Source of the DNA: CAZIVE01 sp964542435
Lineage (GTDB): Bacteria > Bacteroidota > Bacteroidia > Bacteroidales > Tannerellaceae
Length of the DNA: 47,083 bases
NCBI GenBank assembly: GCA_964542435.1
Contig: CAZIVE010000008.1
Span: forward strand, 1 to 47,083
Reading direction: 5' to 3'
Below, in pieces: positions 16,848 to 24,027 of the stretch; position 1 is the stretch's first letter; each line of letters opens with the position of its first letter. A program made the position numbers and the translations under genes. Under the pieces are notes generated by a model. It ran no database searches. It was given only the letters and a program-made list of their open reading frames with translations, and was not told where the DNA came from.

Positions 16848-17129
16848 TTACTTATGACTATTCAAATCCTCTAAGAGGAATTTACCAGGTTTAAATTTCA
16901 CACTTGTCCGCGGTTTGATCATGCATTCAACACCGTTTTTCGGATTTCGTCCGACACGTTCCGTCTGTTTCCAAGCTGAGAAAGTGCCAAAACCCACTAG
17001 CACGAGCGAACCGTCTGTCTTTACTGCATTCGATACTTCTTCTTCCATTACATTGATAAATCTCAATGCTTCTGCCTGAGAGACATCCATCCTCGAGGCA
17101 ATCTTTTTTACTAAATCTGTTCTATTCAT
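16848..17129 (-). CDS. HU/IHF-family DNA-binding protein
   Basis: This 93-residue HU-like nucleoid protein binds and bends DNA as a dimer. The fold signature is complete: a helical N-terminus (MNRTDLVKKIASRM), LVLVGFGTFSAWKQTERVGRNPKNG with the beta-arm region beginning GRNP, and FKPGKFLLEDLN. The arm carries RNPKNGVECMIKPR. It is the first gene of a probable unit with DUF3575, DUF3868 and the 116-residue gene. A -7 element lies about 75 nt upstream. Which HU paralogue it is cannot be said from this window. Confidence 0.95.
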   Translation of the reverse strand: MNRTDLVKKIASRMDVSQAEALRFINVMEEEVSNAVKTDGSLVLVGFGTFSAWKQTERVGRNPKNGVECMIKPRTSVKFKPGKFLLEDLNSHK

Positions 17130-17205
17130 GATATTGTATTTAAAAAGTGGTTAGCAATTCATATCTCCACATACAATGGATTTTTCGGAATGCTTTAAAA
17201 CATGA

Positions 17206-17213
17206 CAAATGTA
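17206..17213 (-). promoter_or_regulatory. Promoter -7 element for the HU gene
   Basis: On the minus strand TACATTTG matches the TAnnTTTG -7 box. No TTTG lies at the right distance upstream, so the -33 half is weak or missing. The start point would be near 17199, giving a leader of about 70 nt. Confidence 0.5.
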
Positions 17214-17290
17214 AATGCAAAACAGCAGCTTTCATGTAGGTGTGGCTTTCATAATTAAAGGGTAAAAGTAGCAATTAGCATTTTCGGGGT

Positions 17291-17501
17291 TAATTTTGAT
17301 AAGGTTACCCTCTTCAAGATGATAGGAATGCACCTCATTTGTTAATTTTCAACTATGTTTTTCCGATGGTAAAGTTTTTTGTTTTATTCTTATATACAAA
17401 CCAATAACCTATTACAATCAAAGTGCATGAAAGAATCGAAGTTTAAAAATAATCGAGGAAGGACATTCTCCTAACCAATAGATTCCTGTCCTTCCTTTTT
17501 T
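17291..17501 (+). ncRNA. Possible structured small RNA between HU and metK (speculative)
   Basis: The 401-nt gap 17130-17530 has no ORF. Its plus strand offers a -7 box TAATTTTG (17291-17298), with no clear -33, and ends in a hairpin followed by six T (17457-17501). Between them ATGCAC (17328-17333) can pair with GTGCAT (17423-17428), and TTTGAT/AGGTTA (17295-17307) with TAACCT/ATCAAA (17405-17422). The two sets of pairings compete in part. The result would be a rod-like RNA of roughly 190 nt, about the size of 6S RNA. No plus-strand gene lies upstream that would need this terminator. The identity is not established. Confidence 0.25.
17452..17501. terminator. Hairpin after metK, T tracts on both sides
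   Basis: A 9-bp stem, GGAAGGACA with TGTCCTTCC (17457-17465 and 17487-17495), is followed on the plus strand by TTTTTT. On the minus strand it is followed, after a few bases, by a T-rich stretch (TCGATTATTTTT). It lies 30 nt past the metK stop and probably terminates metK. The better T tract, however, faces the plus strand. Confidence 0.75.
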
Positions 17502-17530
17502 GAGATTTTCACATCGATGGGATGAGATTT

Positions 17531-18826
17531 TCAGGCATGAAGCCCGAAGGTCTCGCGGATCTTATCCACATAATCCAGCTTCTCCCACGTGAACAGTTCC
17601 ACTTCACAAACGACCGGACTTGGATTATAACGAGAATTGAACTCCTTTCTAACCTTACGGGGCGTGCGTCCCATGTGTCCATAGGAAGCTGTCTCAAGAT
17701 AAATCGGGTTACGAAGCTTCAGACGTTCTTCAATGGCCTTGGGACGAAGATCGAACAAGGATTCGATCTTCCTTGCAATCTCACCGTCACTCATCTTGAC
17801 ATGCGAACGGCCATACGTATTGACAAAGATACTGGTTGGACGAGCCACACCAATCGCATAAGAAATCTGAACGAGCATCTCGTCAGCGACACCTGCTGCG
17901 ACCATATTCTTAGCGATATGCCGTGCGGCATAAGCAGCAGAACGATCCACCTTCGAAGGGTCTTTGCCGGAGAATGCGCCACCGCCGTGTGCGCCTTTGC
18001 CTCCGTATGTATCCACAATAATCTTACGGCCCGTCAAACCTGTGTCGCCGCTCGGTCCGCCAATGACGAACTTGCCGGTTGGATTGACAAAGTATTTGAT
18101 GGTGCTGTCGAAGAGTTTCTGAACATTCTCGGGATAATGAGCGATGACACGCGGAACCAGAATCTCACGGATATCCTTTTCGATACGACTTTGCATCAGA
18201 GCATCTGCCTCATCCTCCGAAATGGAATCAGAAGGCTTGACAAACTCGTCATGCTGTGTCGAGACAACGATGGTATCGATTCTAACGGGCTTGCCATCAT
18301 CCGCATACTCTATGGTCACCTGACTTTTGGCATCCGGTCTGAGATAAGGCATCGATTCAATCTCATGCTTACGGATCTTGGACAGTTCCTTCAGTAAAGA
18401 ATGAGCCAAGTCAAGCGGCAGAGGCATGAAGTTCTCTGTCTCATTGGTAGCATATCCAAACATCATCCCTTGATCGCCTGCACCCTGTTCATAAGGATCA
18501 GAACGTTCAACGCCGCGAGAGATATCCGCACTCTGCTCATGGATCGCCGAGAAGACGCCACATGAATCCGCTTCGAACTGATATTCACTCTTCGTGTATC
18601 CGATACTTGAAATGACACGACGAGCGACGTCCTGAACATCCACATAAGCTTCGGATTTTACTTCTCCTGCCAGCACAACCTGTCCGGTTGTCACCAGCGT
18701 TTCGCATGCAACTTTAGAGTTCCTGTCATAAGCAAGGAACTCATCCAGCAAAGCGTCCGAGATTTGGTCGGCCACTTTATCGGGGTGCCCTTCAGACACC
18801 GATTCGGAGGTAAATAAGTAACTCAT
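17531..18826 (-). CDS. metK: S-adenosylmethionine synthetase
   Basis: This 431-residue enzyme makes SAM from methionine and ATP. Signature segments are FTSESVSEGHPDKVADQISDALLDEF at the N-terminus, the hexapeptide GAGDQG (in EQGAGDQGMMFGYA), and GGKGAHGGGAFSGKDPSKVDRSAAY with the phosphate-binding loop. The start is set at the ATG at 18826 (MSYLFTSESV); nine upstream in-frame codons exist but do not match the family. The length is longer than E. coli MetK (384) because of insertions such as ESMPYLRPDAKSQVTIEYADDG, as in other Bacteroidetes. Its leader carries a SAM-II-like element, which would give feedback by its product. Confidence 0.97.
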   Translation of the reverse strand: MSYLFTSESVSEGHPDKVADQISDALLDEFLAYDRNSKVACETLVTTGQVVLAGEVKSEAYVDVQDVARRVISSIGYTKSEYQFEADSCGVFSAIHEQSADISRGVERSDPYEQGAGDQGMMFGYATNETENFMPLPLDLAHSLLKELSKIRKHEIESMPYLRPDAKSQVTIEYADDGKPVRIDTIVVSTQHDEFVKPSDSISEDEADALMQSRIEKDIREILVPRVIAHYPENVQKLFDSTIKYFVNPTGKFVIGGPSGDTGLTGRKIIVDTYGGKGAHGGGAFSGKDPSKVDRSAAYAARHIAKNMVAAGVADEMLVQISYAIGVARPTSIFVNTYGRSHVKMSDGEIARKIESLFDLRPKAIEERLKLRNPIYLETASYGHMGRTPRKVRKEFNSRYNPSPVVCEVELFTWEKLDYVDKIRETFGLHA

Positions 18827-18879
18827 TGTATAAAAAATAAATAATTGATACATGAGACGGGGAAGAGCGCACGCAAAAC

Positions 18880-18896
18880 AAACCTTGGGAAGGTTT
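18880..18896 (-). terminator. Possible terminator stem in the metK leader
   Basis: On the minus transcript AAACCTT pairs with AAGGTTT around a CCC loop, then TGTTTTG follows. The stem is A/T-rich and only 7 bp, so it is weak. It starts a few bases downstream of the GCTAAAA segment of the SAM-II-like element, where an expression platform could be. Confidence 0.35.
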
Positions 18897-18950
18897 TCAT
18901 TTTAGCATTTTTTCCTGTGGTTGCAAGCATTACAAATCTATCCACGTCAT
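18895..18950 (-). ncRNA. Candidate SAM-II riboswitch in the metK leader
   Basis: On the minus strand P1 would be GTGG (18942-18945) with CCAC (18917-18920). The loop holds GATTT (18934-18938), then exactly 7 nt, then TTGCAA (18921-18926). Downstream comes GCTAAAA (18900-18906), which can form the pseudoknot with TTGC. This is the order and, for GATTT-N7-TTGCAA, the exact spacing that I recall from the SAM-II aptamer crystallised from the Sargasso Sea metX leader. P1 is only 4 bp here. The element begins within a few bases of the predicted transcript start, and the gene behind it is metK. A covariance-model match has not been run. Confidence 0.6.
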
Positions 18951-18958
18951 TTTCACTG

Positions 18959-18966
18959 CAAAGATA
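18959..18966 (-). promoter_or_regulatory. Promoter -7 element for metK
   Basis: On the minus strand TATCTTTG matches TAnnTTTG. Transcription would start near 18952, at the edge of the SAM-II-like element. No clear TTTG -33 box is seen. It lies just past the stop of the 70-residue gene, so metK has its own promoter. Confidence 0.6.
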
Positions 18967-18971
18967 CAGCT

Positions 18972-19184
18972 TTATTTCTTTCTCTTATCGTTTTTCAACT
19001 GGTTTTTGAGAGCCTTCTTGTATTTGAATCCGGCTTTCATCTTAGCAGAGGCCGAATGATGCGTTCCGCGGAGATAATCCGAATAGTGCACACGTTTGGC
19101 TTCCTCACGTTCTTCGTCAGTCAGTACCTTTTTGAATATGATACCTTGTACTTGAGCATTATGAATTTCACCTTTGTCGGTCAT
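18972..19184 (-). CDS. Small basic protein of unknown function
   Basis: Not recognised. The 70-residue soluble protein has a helix-rich middle (KVLTDEEREEAKRVHYSDYLRG) and a very basic C-terminus (KMKAGFKYKKALKNQLKNDKRKK), suggesting contact with nucleic acid or ribosomes. It follows folK on the same strand after 38 nt and ends just before the metK promoter, so it is probably the last gene of the ftsX-uppP-truB-queA-folK unit. It has an ATG start and no overlap with other genes. The composition is ordinary coding sequence. Function cannot be inferred. Confidence 0.7.
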   Translation of the reverse strand: MTDKGEIHNAQVQGIIFKKVLTDEEREEAKRVHYSDYLRGTHHSASAKMKAGFKYKKALKNQLKNDKRKK

Positions 19185-19222
19185 AACCTATTTTTTAATT
19201 GTACATCAAACAAACATTCACA

Positions 19223-19696
19223 TTATTCATCGGAATCCGGCAGAGACTTCAGAATCTCATTCATTGTCATCTTCAAGACCGGATGAATCACAGTCGGAGC
19301 AATCTCAGCAAGCGGTTCCATAACGAATCGGCGTTGCTGCATCAGCGGATGAGGAATCGTAAGCCTATCTGTCTTCAGGATCTGATCACCGTAAAGAAGG
19401 ATATCCAGATCAATGGGACGATCATGATACACATGATCCTCGGCTTCTTTTCTGCCTGCTTCCACCTCTATCTGCTTCAACTGTTCGAGCAGATTCTCCG
19501 GAGAGAGTTCTGTTCTTAGTTTAACAACCGCATTCAGGAAAAGATTGGAGGAATCAAATCCCCACGGTTTCGTTTCGTACATCTGAGAAAGACTCAAGAC
19601 ATCGCCACAACGTTCCGCCAGTTTTGCAGCTGCGACAACGATATGGCGGCGTCGATTTCCCAGATTACTTCCCAGACCGATGAATGCGATGGTCAT
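19223..19696 (-). CDS. folK: 2-amino-4-hydroxy-6-hydroxymethyldihydropteridine diphosphokinase
   Basis: This 157-residue HPPK transfers pyrophosphate from ATP to the pterin in folate synthesis. Motifs are IGLGSNLGNR near the start, YETKPWGF, the Mg/ATP loop RPIDLDILLYGD and IPHPLMQQRRFVMEPLAEIAP. The start ATG at 19696 (MTIAFIGLGSN) lies 13 nt after the queA stop. The open frame extends 14 codons further into queA, but those residues do not fit the family. The length matches E. coli FolK. It is in the middle of an otherwise tRNA-modification and envelope operon, with no other folate gene beside it. Confidence 0.95.
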   Translation of the reverse strand: MTIAFIGLGSNLGNRRRHIVVAAAKLAERCGDVLSLSQMYETKPWGFDSSNLFLNAVVKLRTELSPENLLEQLKQIEVEAGRKEAEDHVYHDRPIDLDILLYGDQILKTDRLTIPHPLMQQRRFVMEPLAEIAPTVIHPVLKMTMNEILKSLPDSDE

Positions 19697-19709
19697 GAAC
19701 GAGGACTTA

Positions 19710-20762
19710 TCAATCGATGATGAGCATGGCATCGCCATACGCTCCGAATCTGTATTTTTCCTTGACAGCTACGGAATAGGACTCCATTGTCTGCTCATAA
19801 CCGCCGAAGGAAGCCGTCATCATCAACAAGGTTGAAAGCGGCATGTGGAAATTGGTGATCATCGCATTGGCAACGCCAAAATCGTATGGCGGGAAGATGA
19901 ACTTGTTGGTCCATCCTGTAAACTCCTTCAGATGACCATCCGTGCTGACAGCTGTTTCAAGAGCACGCATCACAGACGTTCCAACGGCACACACTTTCTT
20001 TCCGTCGTCAATACCTTTATTCACTACATTCGTAACCTCCTCGGAAATGAACATCTCTTCAGAATCCATCTTATGTTTAGTAAGATCCTCTACATCGATC
20101 TCGCGATAGTTGCCAAGACCGGAATGTAAAGTAAGGAATGCAAACTGACAGTCTTTGATCTGAAGGCGCTTCATCAGTTCACGACTGAAATGCAGACCTG
20201 CAGCGGGTGCCACGACAGCACCTTCTTCGGTAGCGAAGATACACTGATAACGTTCGGCATCCTCCGGTTTTACCGGACGAGTGATATACTTCGGCAGCGG
20301 CGTCTCACCCAATGAATAGAGTTCGCGCTTGAAGTCGTCATGGTTTCCATCATAGAGGAAACGCAGCGTACGACCACGAGAAGTTGTGTTGTCAATCACT
20401 TCGGCAACCATCGAATCATCCGGTCCGAAATAGAGTTTATTACCGATACGGATCTTACGAGCCGGATCGACCAAAACGTCCCAAAGGCGAAGCTGCGGAT
20501 TCAGCTCTCTCAGCAGGAACACTTCGATGCGAGCGTTCGTTTTCTCTTTATTGCCGTAAAGACGTGCAGGGAAAACGCGCGTATTGTTGAATATAAAAAC
20601 GTCTCCTTCATCAAAATAATCAATCAAATCTTTAAAGATGCGATGTTCAATCTCTCCACTCTTGCGGTGTAAGACCATCATTCTCGCCTCGTCACGGTCT
20701 TTTGAAGGCTCCATGGCAATCAGATCCTGAGGCAGTGTGAATTTGAATTTTGACAGTTTCAT
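19710..20762 (-). CDS. queA: tRNA ribosyltransferase-isomerase QueA
   Basis: This 350-residue enzyme moves the ribosyl part of SAM onto 7-aminomethyl-deazaguanine in tRNA, making epoxyqueuosine. Conserved stretches are FKFTLPQDLIAMEPSKDRDEARMMVL at the N-terminus, FIFNNTRVFPARLYG, PAAGLHFSRELM, FLTLHSGLGNYREIDVEDLTKHKMDSE and the C-terminal FIFPPYDFGVANAMITNFHMPLSTLLMM. The length is normal. It overlaps truB by 4 nt, so two tRNA-modifying enzymes are coupled. The SAM it uses comes from MetK, encoded just downstream. Confidence 0.97.
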   Translation of the reverse strand: MKLSKFKFTLPQDLIAMEPSKDRDEARMMVLHRKSGEIEHRIFKDLIDYFDEGDVFIFNNTRVFPARLYGNKEKTNARIEVFLLRELNPQLRLWDVLVDPARKIRIGNKLYFGPDDSMVAEVIDNTTSRGRTLRFLYDGNHDDFKRELYSLGETPLPKYITRPVKPEDAERYQCIFATEEGAVVAPAAGLHFSRELMKRLQIKDCQFAFLTLHSGLGNYREIDVEDLTKHKMDSEEMFISEEVTNVVNKGIDDGKKVCAVGTSVMRALETAVSTDGHLKEFTGWTNKFIFPPYDFGVANAMITNFHMPLSTLLMMTASFGGYEQTMESYSVAVKEKYRFGAYGDAMLIID

Positions 20763-21496
20763 ACTTTATCTTTCCTTTCTTCTTTGTTTTCTATTACTGG
20801 AACAACTTCCGGCACATTCTGTTCCATCCATTCGTCAAAATGATCCGGATCGATACATTGATCGAGCGTCACATCTCCTACCCGCGTTCTCAACAGCGCT
20901 GTAAGATGCGCTCCGGAATGGAGAGCTTCGCCGATATCCCGAGCCAACGCACGGATATATGTTCCTTTACTACAAACAACTCTGATCTTGACGATGGGCA
21001 TGTCATAATCCAACAGTTCCAATTCATCAATGACCAGTGTCTTTTTCTTCAACGGTACTTCGCGGCCTTTCCTTGCCAGATCATAGGCACGTTTGCCTCC
21101 GATCTTACAAGCCGAAAATACAGGCGGGATCTGTTCAATGGTCCCGACAAATTTCTTCAATGTCTCCTCCATCAACTCTCTTGTGATGTGATCGACAGGA
21201 TAAACGGCATCGACAGGCTTTTCCATGTCGAACGAAGGAGTCGTCTCGCCCAATTTCATCGTGGCGATATATTCCTTTGTATGAGACTGAAGCTCTTCGA
21301 TGCGCTTCGTTGCTTTGCCCGTACATAAGATCAGCACACCTGTAGCCAAAGGATCCAACGTTCCGGCATGTCCCACTTTCAGCTTCTTTACATTGAGCCG
21401 ATGGGAAAGCTTGAAACGCACCTTATTGACCAGGTCGAACGACGACCATGTGTACGGTTTATTTAAATAAAGGATCTCTCCTTCTTCAAAATCCAT
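20759..21496 (-). CDS. truB: tRNA pseudouridine-55 synthase TruB
   Basis: This 245-residue enzyme makes pseudouridine 55 in the T loop of tRNAs. Motif II, GHAGTLDPLATGVL, holds the catalytic Asp. ILYLNKPYTWSSFDLVNKVR (motif I), the RIEELQSHTKEYIATMKLG strand, and CSKGTYIRALARDIG (motif III) are also present. The start at 21496 (MDFEEGEILYLNKP) is chosen because the 16 upstream in-frame codons run into uppP and do not match the family. The gap to uppP is 4 nt and the overlap with queA is 4 nt. Confidence 0.96.
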   Translation of the reverse strand: MDFEEGEILYLNKPYTWSSFDLVNKVRFKLSHRLNVKKLKVGHAGTLDPLATGVLILCTGKATKRIEELQSHTKEYIATMKLGETTPSFDMEKPVDAVYPVDHITRELMEETLKKFVGTIEQIPPVFSACKIGGKRAYDLARKGREVPLKKKTLVIDELELLDYDMPIVKIRVVCSKGTYIRALARDIGEALHSGAHLTALLRTRVGDVTLDQCIDPDHFDEWMEQNVPEVVPVIENKEERKDKV

Positions 21497-21500
21497 AAGT

Positions 21501-22289
21501 TCAGCAGAATGAATATATAATTGAAAAAGCACCCATTGCCACACAATAGATGGCGAACCAAATCAATTTGCCTCGTTTCACCAAGTTAATCATCCAGCGG
21601 CAGGCAAAAGCTCCTGAGATGAAAGCTGCAATGAATCCTATGATCAAAGACGAAGCGGAAATGGAACTCTCCGCAAATCCGCCTTTCATCAGGTCGAGCG
21701 CTGCTTCACCTATGATGGGAACCAACACCATCAAGAATGAAAAGCGTGCTACCTTCTCTTTGTCATCACCCAGCAACAAACCGGTGGCGATGGTCGAACC
21801 GGAACGCGAAAGACCCGGCATGACAGCGATCGCCTGAGCAATACCGATGATAAAGGCATCCTTAAAGCTGATCTGTTCCTTATGACGAGGACGTGCATAA
21901 TAGGCAAACGCCAGCAATACCGCGGTGAGAATCAACATACATCCCACGATCAGCAAGCCGCTGCCAAATATTTGCTCCACGTAATCCTTGAAGAATACCC
22001 CGACGATAGCAACCGGAATCATGGAAACCACGATCTTGAACACCATCTTTGTCTCTTCATTCCAGGTGAAACGGAACAAACCTTTAAACAATCCGGCAAT
22101 CTCGCCCCATAAAACGACGATGGTGCTGAGCACAGTAGCTGCATGGACTGCAACGGCAAACATCAGATTGTCATCAGGATTGACGCCGAAAAGCGCACTG
22201 CCGATGGCGAGATGTCCGCTGCTGCTTACAGGAAGGAACTCGGTAAGTCCTTGGACGATACCAAGTATAAAAGCTTCAAATCCGTTCAT
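21501..22289 (-). CDS. uppP: Undecaprenyl-diphosphatase UppP (BacA)
   Basis: This 262-residue inner-membrane phosphatase converts undecaprenyl diphosphate to the monophosphate carrier for peptidoglycan and O-antigen units. Both catalytic motifs are seen: GLTEFLPVSSSGHLAIG (about 15-31) and MPGLSRSGSTIATGLLLG (about 158-175). Around eight hydrophobic helices follow the family pattern. It confers basal bacitracin tolerance in other bacteria. It overlaps the DUF3098 gene by 4 nt, so the two are translated together. Confidence 0.97.
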   Translation of the reverse strand: MNGFEAFILGIVQGLTEFLPVSSSGHLAIGSALFGVNPDDNLMFAVAVHAATVLSTIVVLWGEIAGLFKGLFRFTWNEETKMVFKIVVSMIPVAIVGVFFKDYVEQIFGSGLLIVGCMLILTAVLLAFAYYARPRHKEQISFKDAFIIGIAQAIAVMPGLSRSGSTIATGLLLGDDKEKVARFSFLMVLVPIIGEAALDLMKGGFAESSISASSLIIGFIAAFISGAFACRWMINLVKRGKLIWFAIYCVAMGAFSIIYSFC

Positions 22290-22528
22290 TCAGCTGATTT
22301 TTTGCCTTTGCTACTATACACGATTCCAAATATCATCAACACAAAACCAATCATCGTGACAAGCGGTGCCACAGCAATGCGGCGTGCACTGAATATCTGC
22401 GGATTGAACGAAACGCCATCCGTCGAACCTCCACCACTCATCAACACAAAGCCAACGATGATGAAGACCAATGCTACTGCAATCACAATGAAATTCTCTT
22501 TGCCGAAAGCGAAATCTTTTTTTGACAT
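22286..22528 (-). CDS. DUF3098 small membrane protein
   Basis: This 80-residue protein has two transmembrane helices (about 13-31 and 54-73) joined by a short loop (GGGSTDGVSFNPQIFSARRI). The FNPQIFSARRI segment before the second helix is the mark of DUF3098, a Bacteroidetes-only family of unknown function that I recall between ftsX and uppP. It starts 70 nt after ftsX and overlaps uppP by 4 nt. A role in division or carrier recycling is suggested only by neighbours. Confidence 0.88.
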   Translation of the reverse strand: MSKKDFAFGKENFIVIAVALVFIIVGFVLMSGGGSTDGVSFNPQIFSARRIAVAPLVTMIGFVLMIFGIVYSSKGKKSAE

Positions 22529-22598
22529 ATTTCTTAATTTTCTAATTATCTCATTTCGCAGACGTCCGTTTGTTCCGACACCGTCTGCTTTAATCCTA

Positions 22599-23477
22599 TC
22601 AAATGTAATACAGTTTGTCGCCTTTCATCCTCAGATAACGGTTCACAGCGAAGGCTGTTGCAATGACACAGAGCAAGATGCCCAACACGACGACCGCAGC
22701 AAACAGGATGTAAAGCATAAGCATATCGACCATCTCCATGAATCCGGGCAACTGCAGCTGGATCCAATAGAGCGAGCCCACAAGCATCGCAACAGCAAGG
22801 ATTCCGGCTATCAAGCCATTCACCACATTATAACCGATGAAGGGCCGTCGGATAAATCCCGGCGTTGCGCCTACGAGCGTCATGGTGTGAATCAAAAACC
22901 GCTTGCTATATATCAACAAACGAAGTGTATTATTGATCAAAACAAAGGATATGATCATCAACGCCACAGCCAAGACGAGCAGTATCAAACCGATCCGCTG
23001 CATGTTATTGTTGACTACATCCATCAGATCCTTGCGATAGAGCAGCTGATCCACTGAGGTGTATTGAGCCACCTGCCGTTCGATGAGCCTCAGACTGTCT
23101 TCATTGGCATATTCCGAACGAAACTTCACCTCCAGCGATGCTTGAAGCGGATTGTAGCCTAGAAAAGTCTCGGGATCTTCACCCAATTCATCCTGCAATT
23201 CCTTCGCCGCCCGCTCTTTCGAAATATATTCGACGGAACGCGTGAAAGGCGCTACCTTCAAATCATGAATAAGATTGTTGATGGAATCGGCACTTTGGTC
23301 ATCCTTCAGCGTCACAGAGAAGGTGATGTTCTCCTTTACGTAACGGCTCAGCTGATTACCGGTAAGAGCAAGCAGTCCAAGGACACCCAACAGAAACAGC
23401 ACCAATGCGATGCTGATGATTGTCGTAAGTCTGGAGTTGATAAACGTAACGGTTCCGCCCCTTTTCTTATCTGCCAT
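22599..23477 (-). CDS. ftsX: Cell-division permease-like protein FtsX
   Basis: This 292-residue protein works with FtsE to control peptidoglycan hydrolases at the septum. Layout: a short cytoplasmic N-terminus, TM1 (about 16-38), a large periplasmic domain (about 45-160) with the EYISKERAAKELQDELGED segment typical of FtsX, then TM2-TM4 (about 160-190, 215-237 and 250-277). LINNTLRLLIYSKRFLIHTMTLVGATPGFIRRPF is the conserved cytoplasmic coupling loop. ftsE is not beside it, as is common in Bacteroidetes. It is the first gene of the minus operon that runs on to folK, with a good promoter upstream. Confidence 0.95.
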   Translation of the reverse strand: MADKKRGGTVTFINSRLTTIISIALVLFLLGVLGLLALTGNQLSRYVKENITFSVTLKDDQSADSINNLIHDLKVAPFTRSVEYISKERAAKELQDELGEDPETFLGYNPLQASLEVKFRSEYANEDSLRLIERQVAQYTSVDQLLYRKDLMDVVNNNMQRIGLILLVLAVALMIISFVLINNTLRLLIYSKRFLIHTMTLVGATPGFIRRPFIGYNVVNGLIAGILAVAMLVGSLYWIQLQLPGFMEMVDMLMLYILFAAVVVLGILLCVIATAFAVNRYLRMKGDKLYYI

Positions 23478-23534
23478 TATTCTAACCTTTTCCGATTCTT
23501 ACTTTCTTTGGCACAGTTTTGCCGAAAGCGACCG

Positions 23535-23565
23535 CAAATATACAACATGTCCAAGCGTTTTGCAA
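23535..23565 (-). promoter_or_regulatory. Promoter of the ftsX operon
   Basis: On the minus strand TTG (23563-23565) is followed by 20 nt and TATATTTG (23535-23542). The start point should be near 23528, giving a leader of about 50 nt before ftsX. Confidence 0.7.
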
Positions 23566-23736
23566 CCCTTTTATCAATAATTTATCTTCCATAGGAAAGT
23601 TGGTTTCACTCCCTTCTCTATCGATTCATTCGCCGCCTTCATTGAAATGTCCTGCTTTTTTTACTACAAGAAATGGTGGCATTACGGATGTTCGCTTCAA
23701 TCATAACGATGCGAATCTTCTGATACAAAGAATAAA

Positions 23737-23824
23737 AAAGTTTCAACCATGGTTAAAACTTTCTGGGACTATTGAATCAAAAATTTTTAACCATGGTTGA
23801 AAAATGTTTTAACCACGGTTAAAA
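23737..23824. repeat. Three AACCATGGTT-type palindromes at 44- and 22-bp spacing
   Basis: AACCATGGTT occurs at 23745-23754 and 23789-23798, and AACCACGGTT at 23811-23820. Centres are 44 and 22 bp apart, that is, four and two turns at 11 bp. All are flanked by T-runs on the left and A-runs on the right. The first extends to a 26-bp palindrome (23737-23762) with one mismatched pair; the third is an 18-bp palindrome TTTTAACC/GGTTAAAA around AC. This looks like a helically phased operator for a dimeric protein. The protein is unknown. Confidence 0.8.
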
Positions 23825-23997
23825 ATTATCTTGACAATGATGAACAGGATGCGATATACACAAAAAGGATAAATTCTCATTGTAAAATGTGAGATTATGA
23901 ATTGCTGGTATAAGACAAATCACTGAGAGACGGAAAGTTGAGCAGAAACATCAATGTTAATTGCAGACAGGCTTTAGGCAGTTCCTCTTCAAATTGT

Positions 23998-24005
23998 TAC
24001 CTTTG
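23998..24005 (+). promoter_or_regulatory. Promoter -7 element for the HD-domain gene
   Basis: TACCTTTG matches TAnnTTTG. TTTA lies 21 nt upstream (23973-23976) as a weak -33. The start point near 24012 favours an ATG at 24016 or 24028 and rules out the earlier in-frame TTG at 23938. Confidence 0.6.
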
Positions 24006-24027
24006 CCCCAATTTAATGAGATTGATC

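Larger units (their letters stand above)
23478..24027. other. 550-nt divergent intergenic region between ftsX and the HD gene
   Basis: No gene is seen. It holds the ftsX promoter (23535-23565, minus), a cluster of three palindromes (23737-23824) and the promoter of the HD-domain gene (23998-24005, plus). The stretch 23600-23736 shows nothing I can name. Confidence 0.8.

Noticed and set aside
23938..24027. Extended N-terminus of the HD protein from a TTG
   Set aside because: The extra codons lie upstream of and across the likely promoter and do not look like an HD-family N-terminus.
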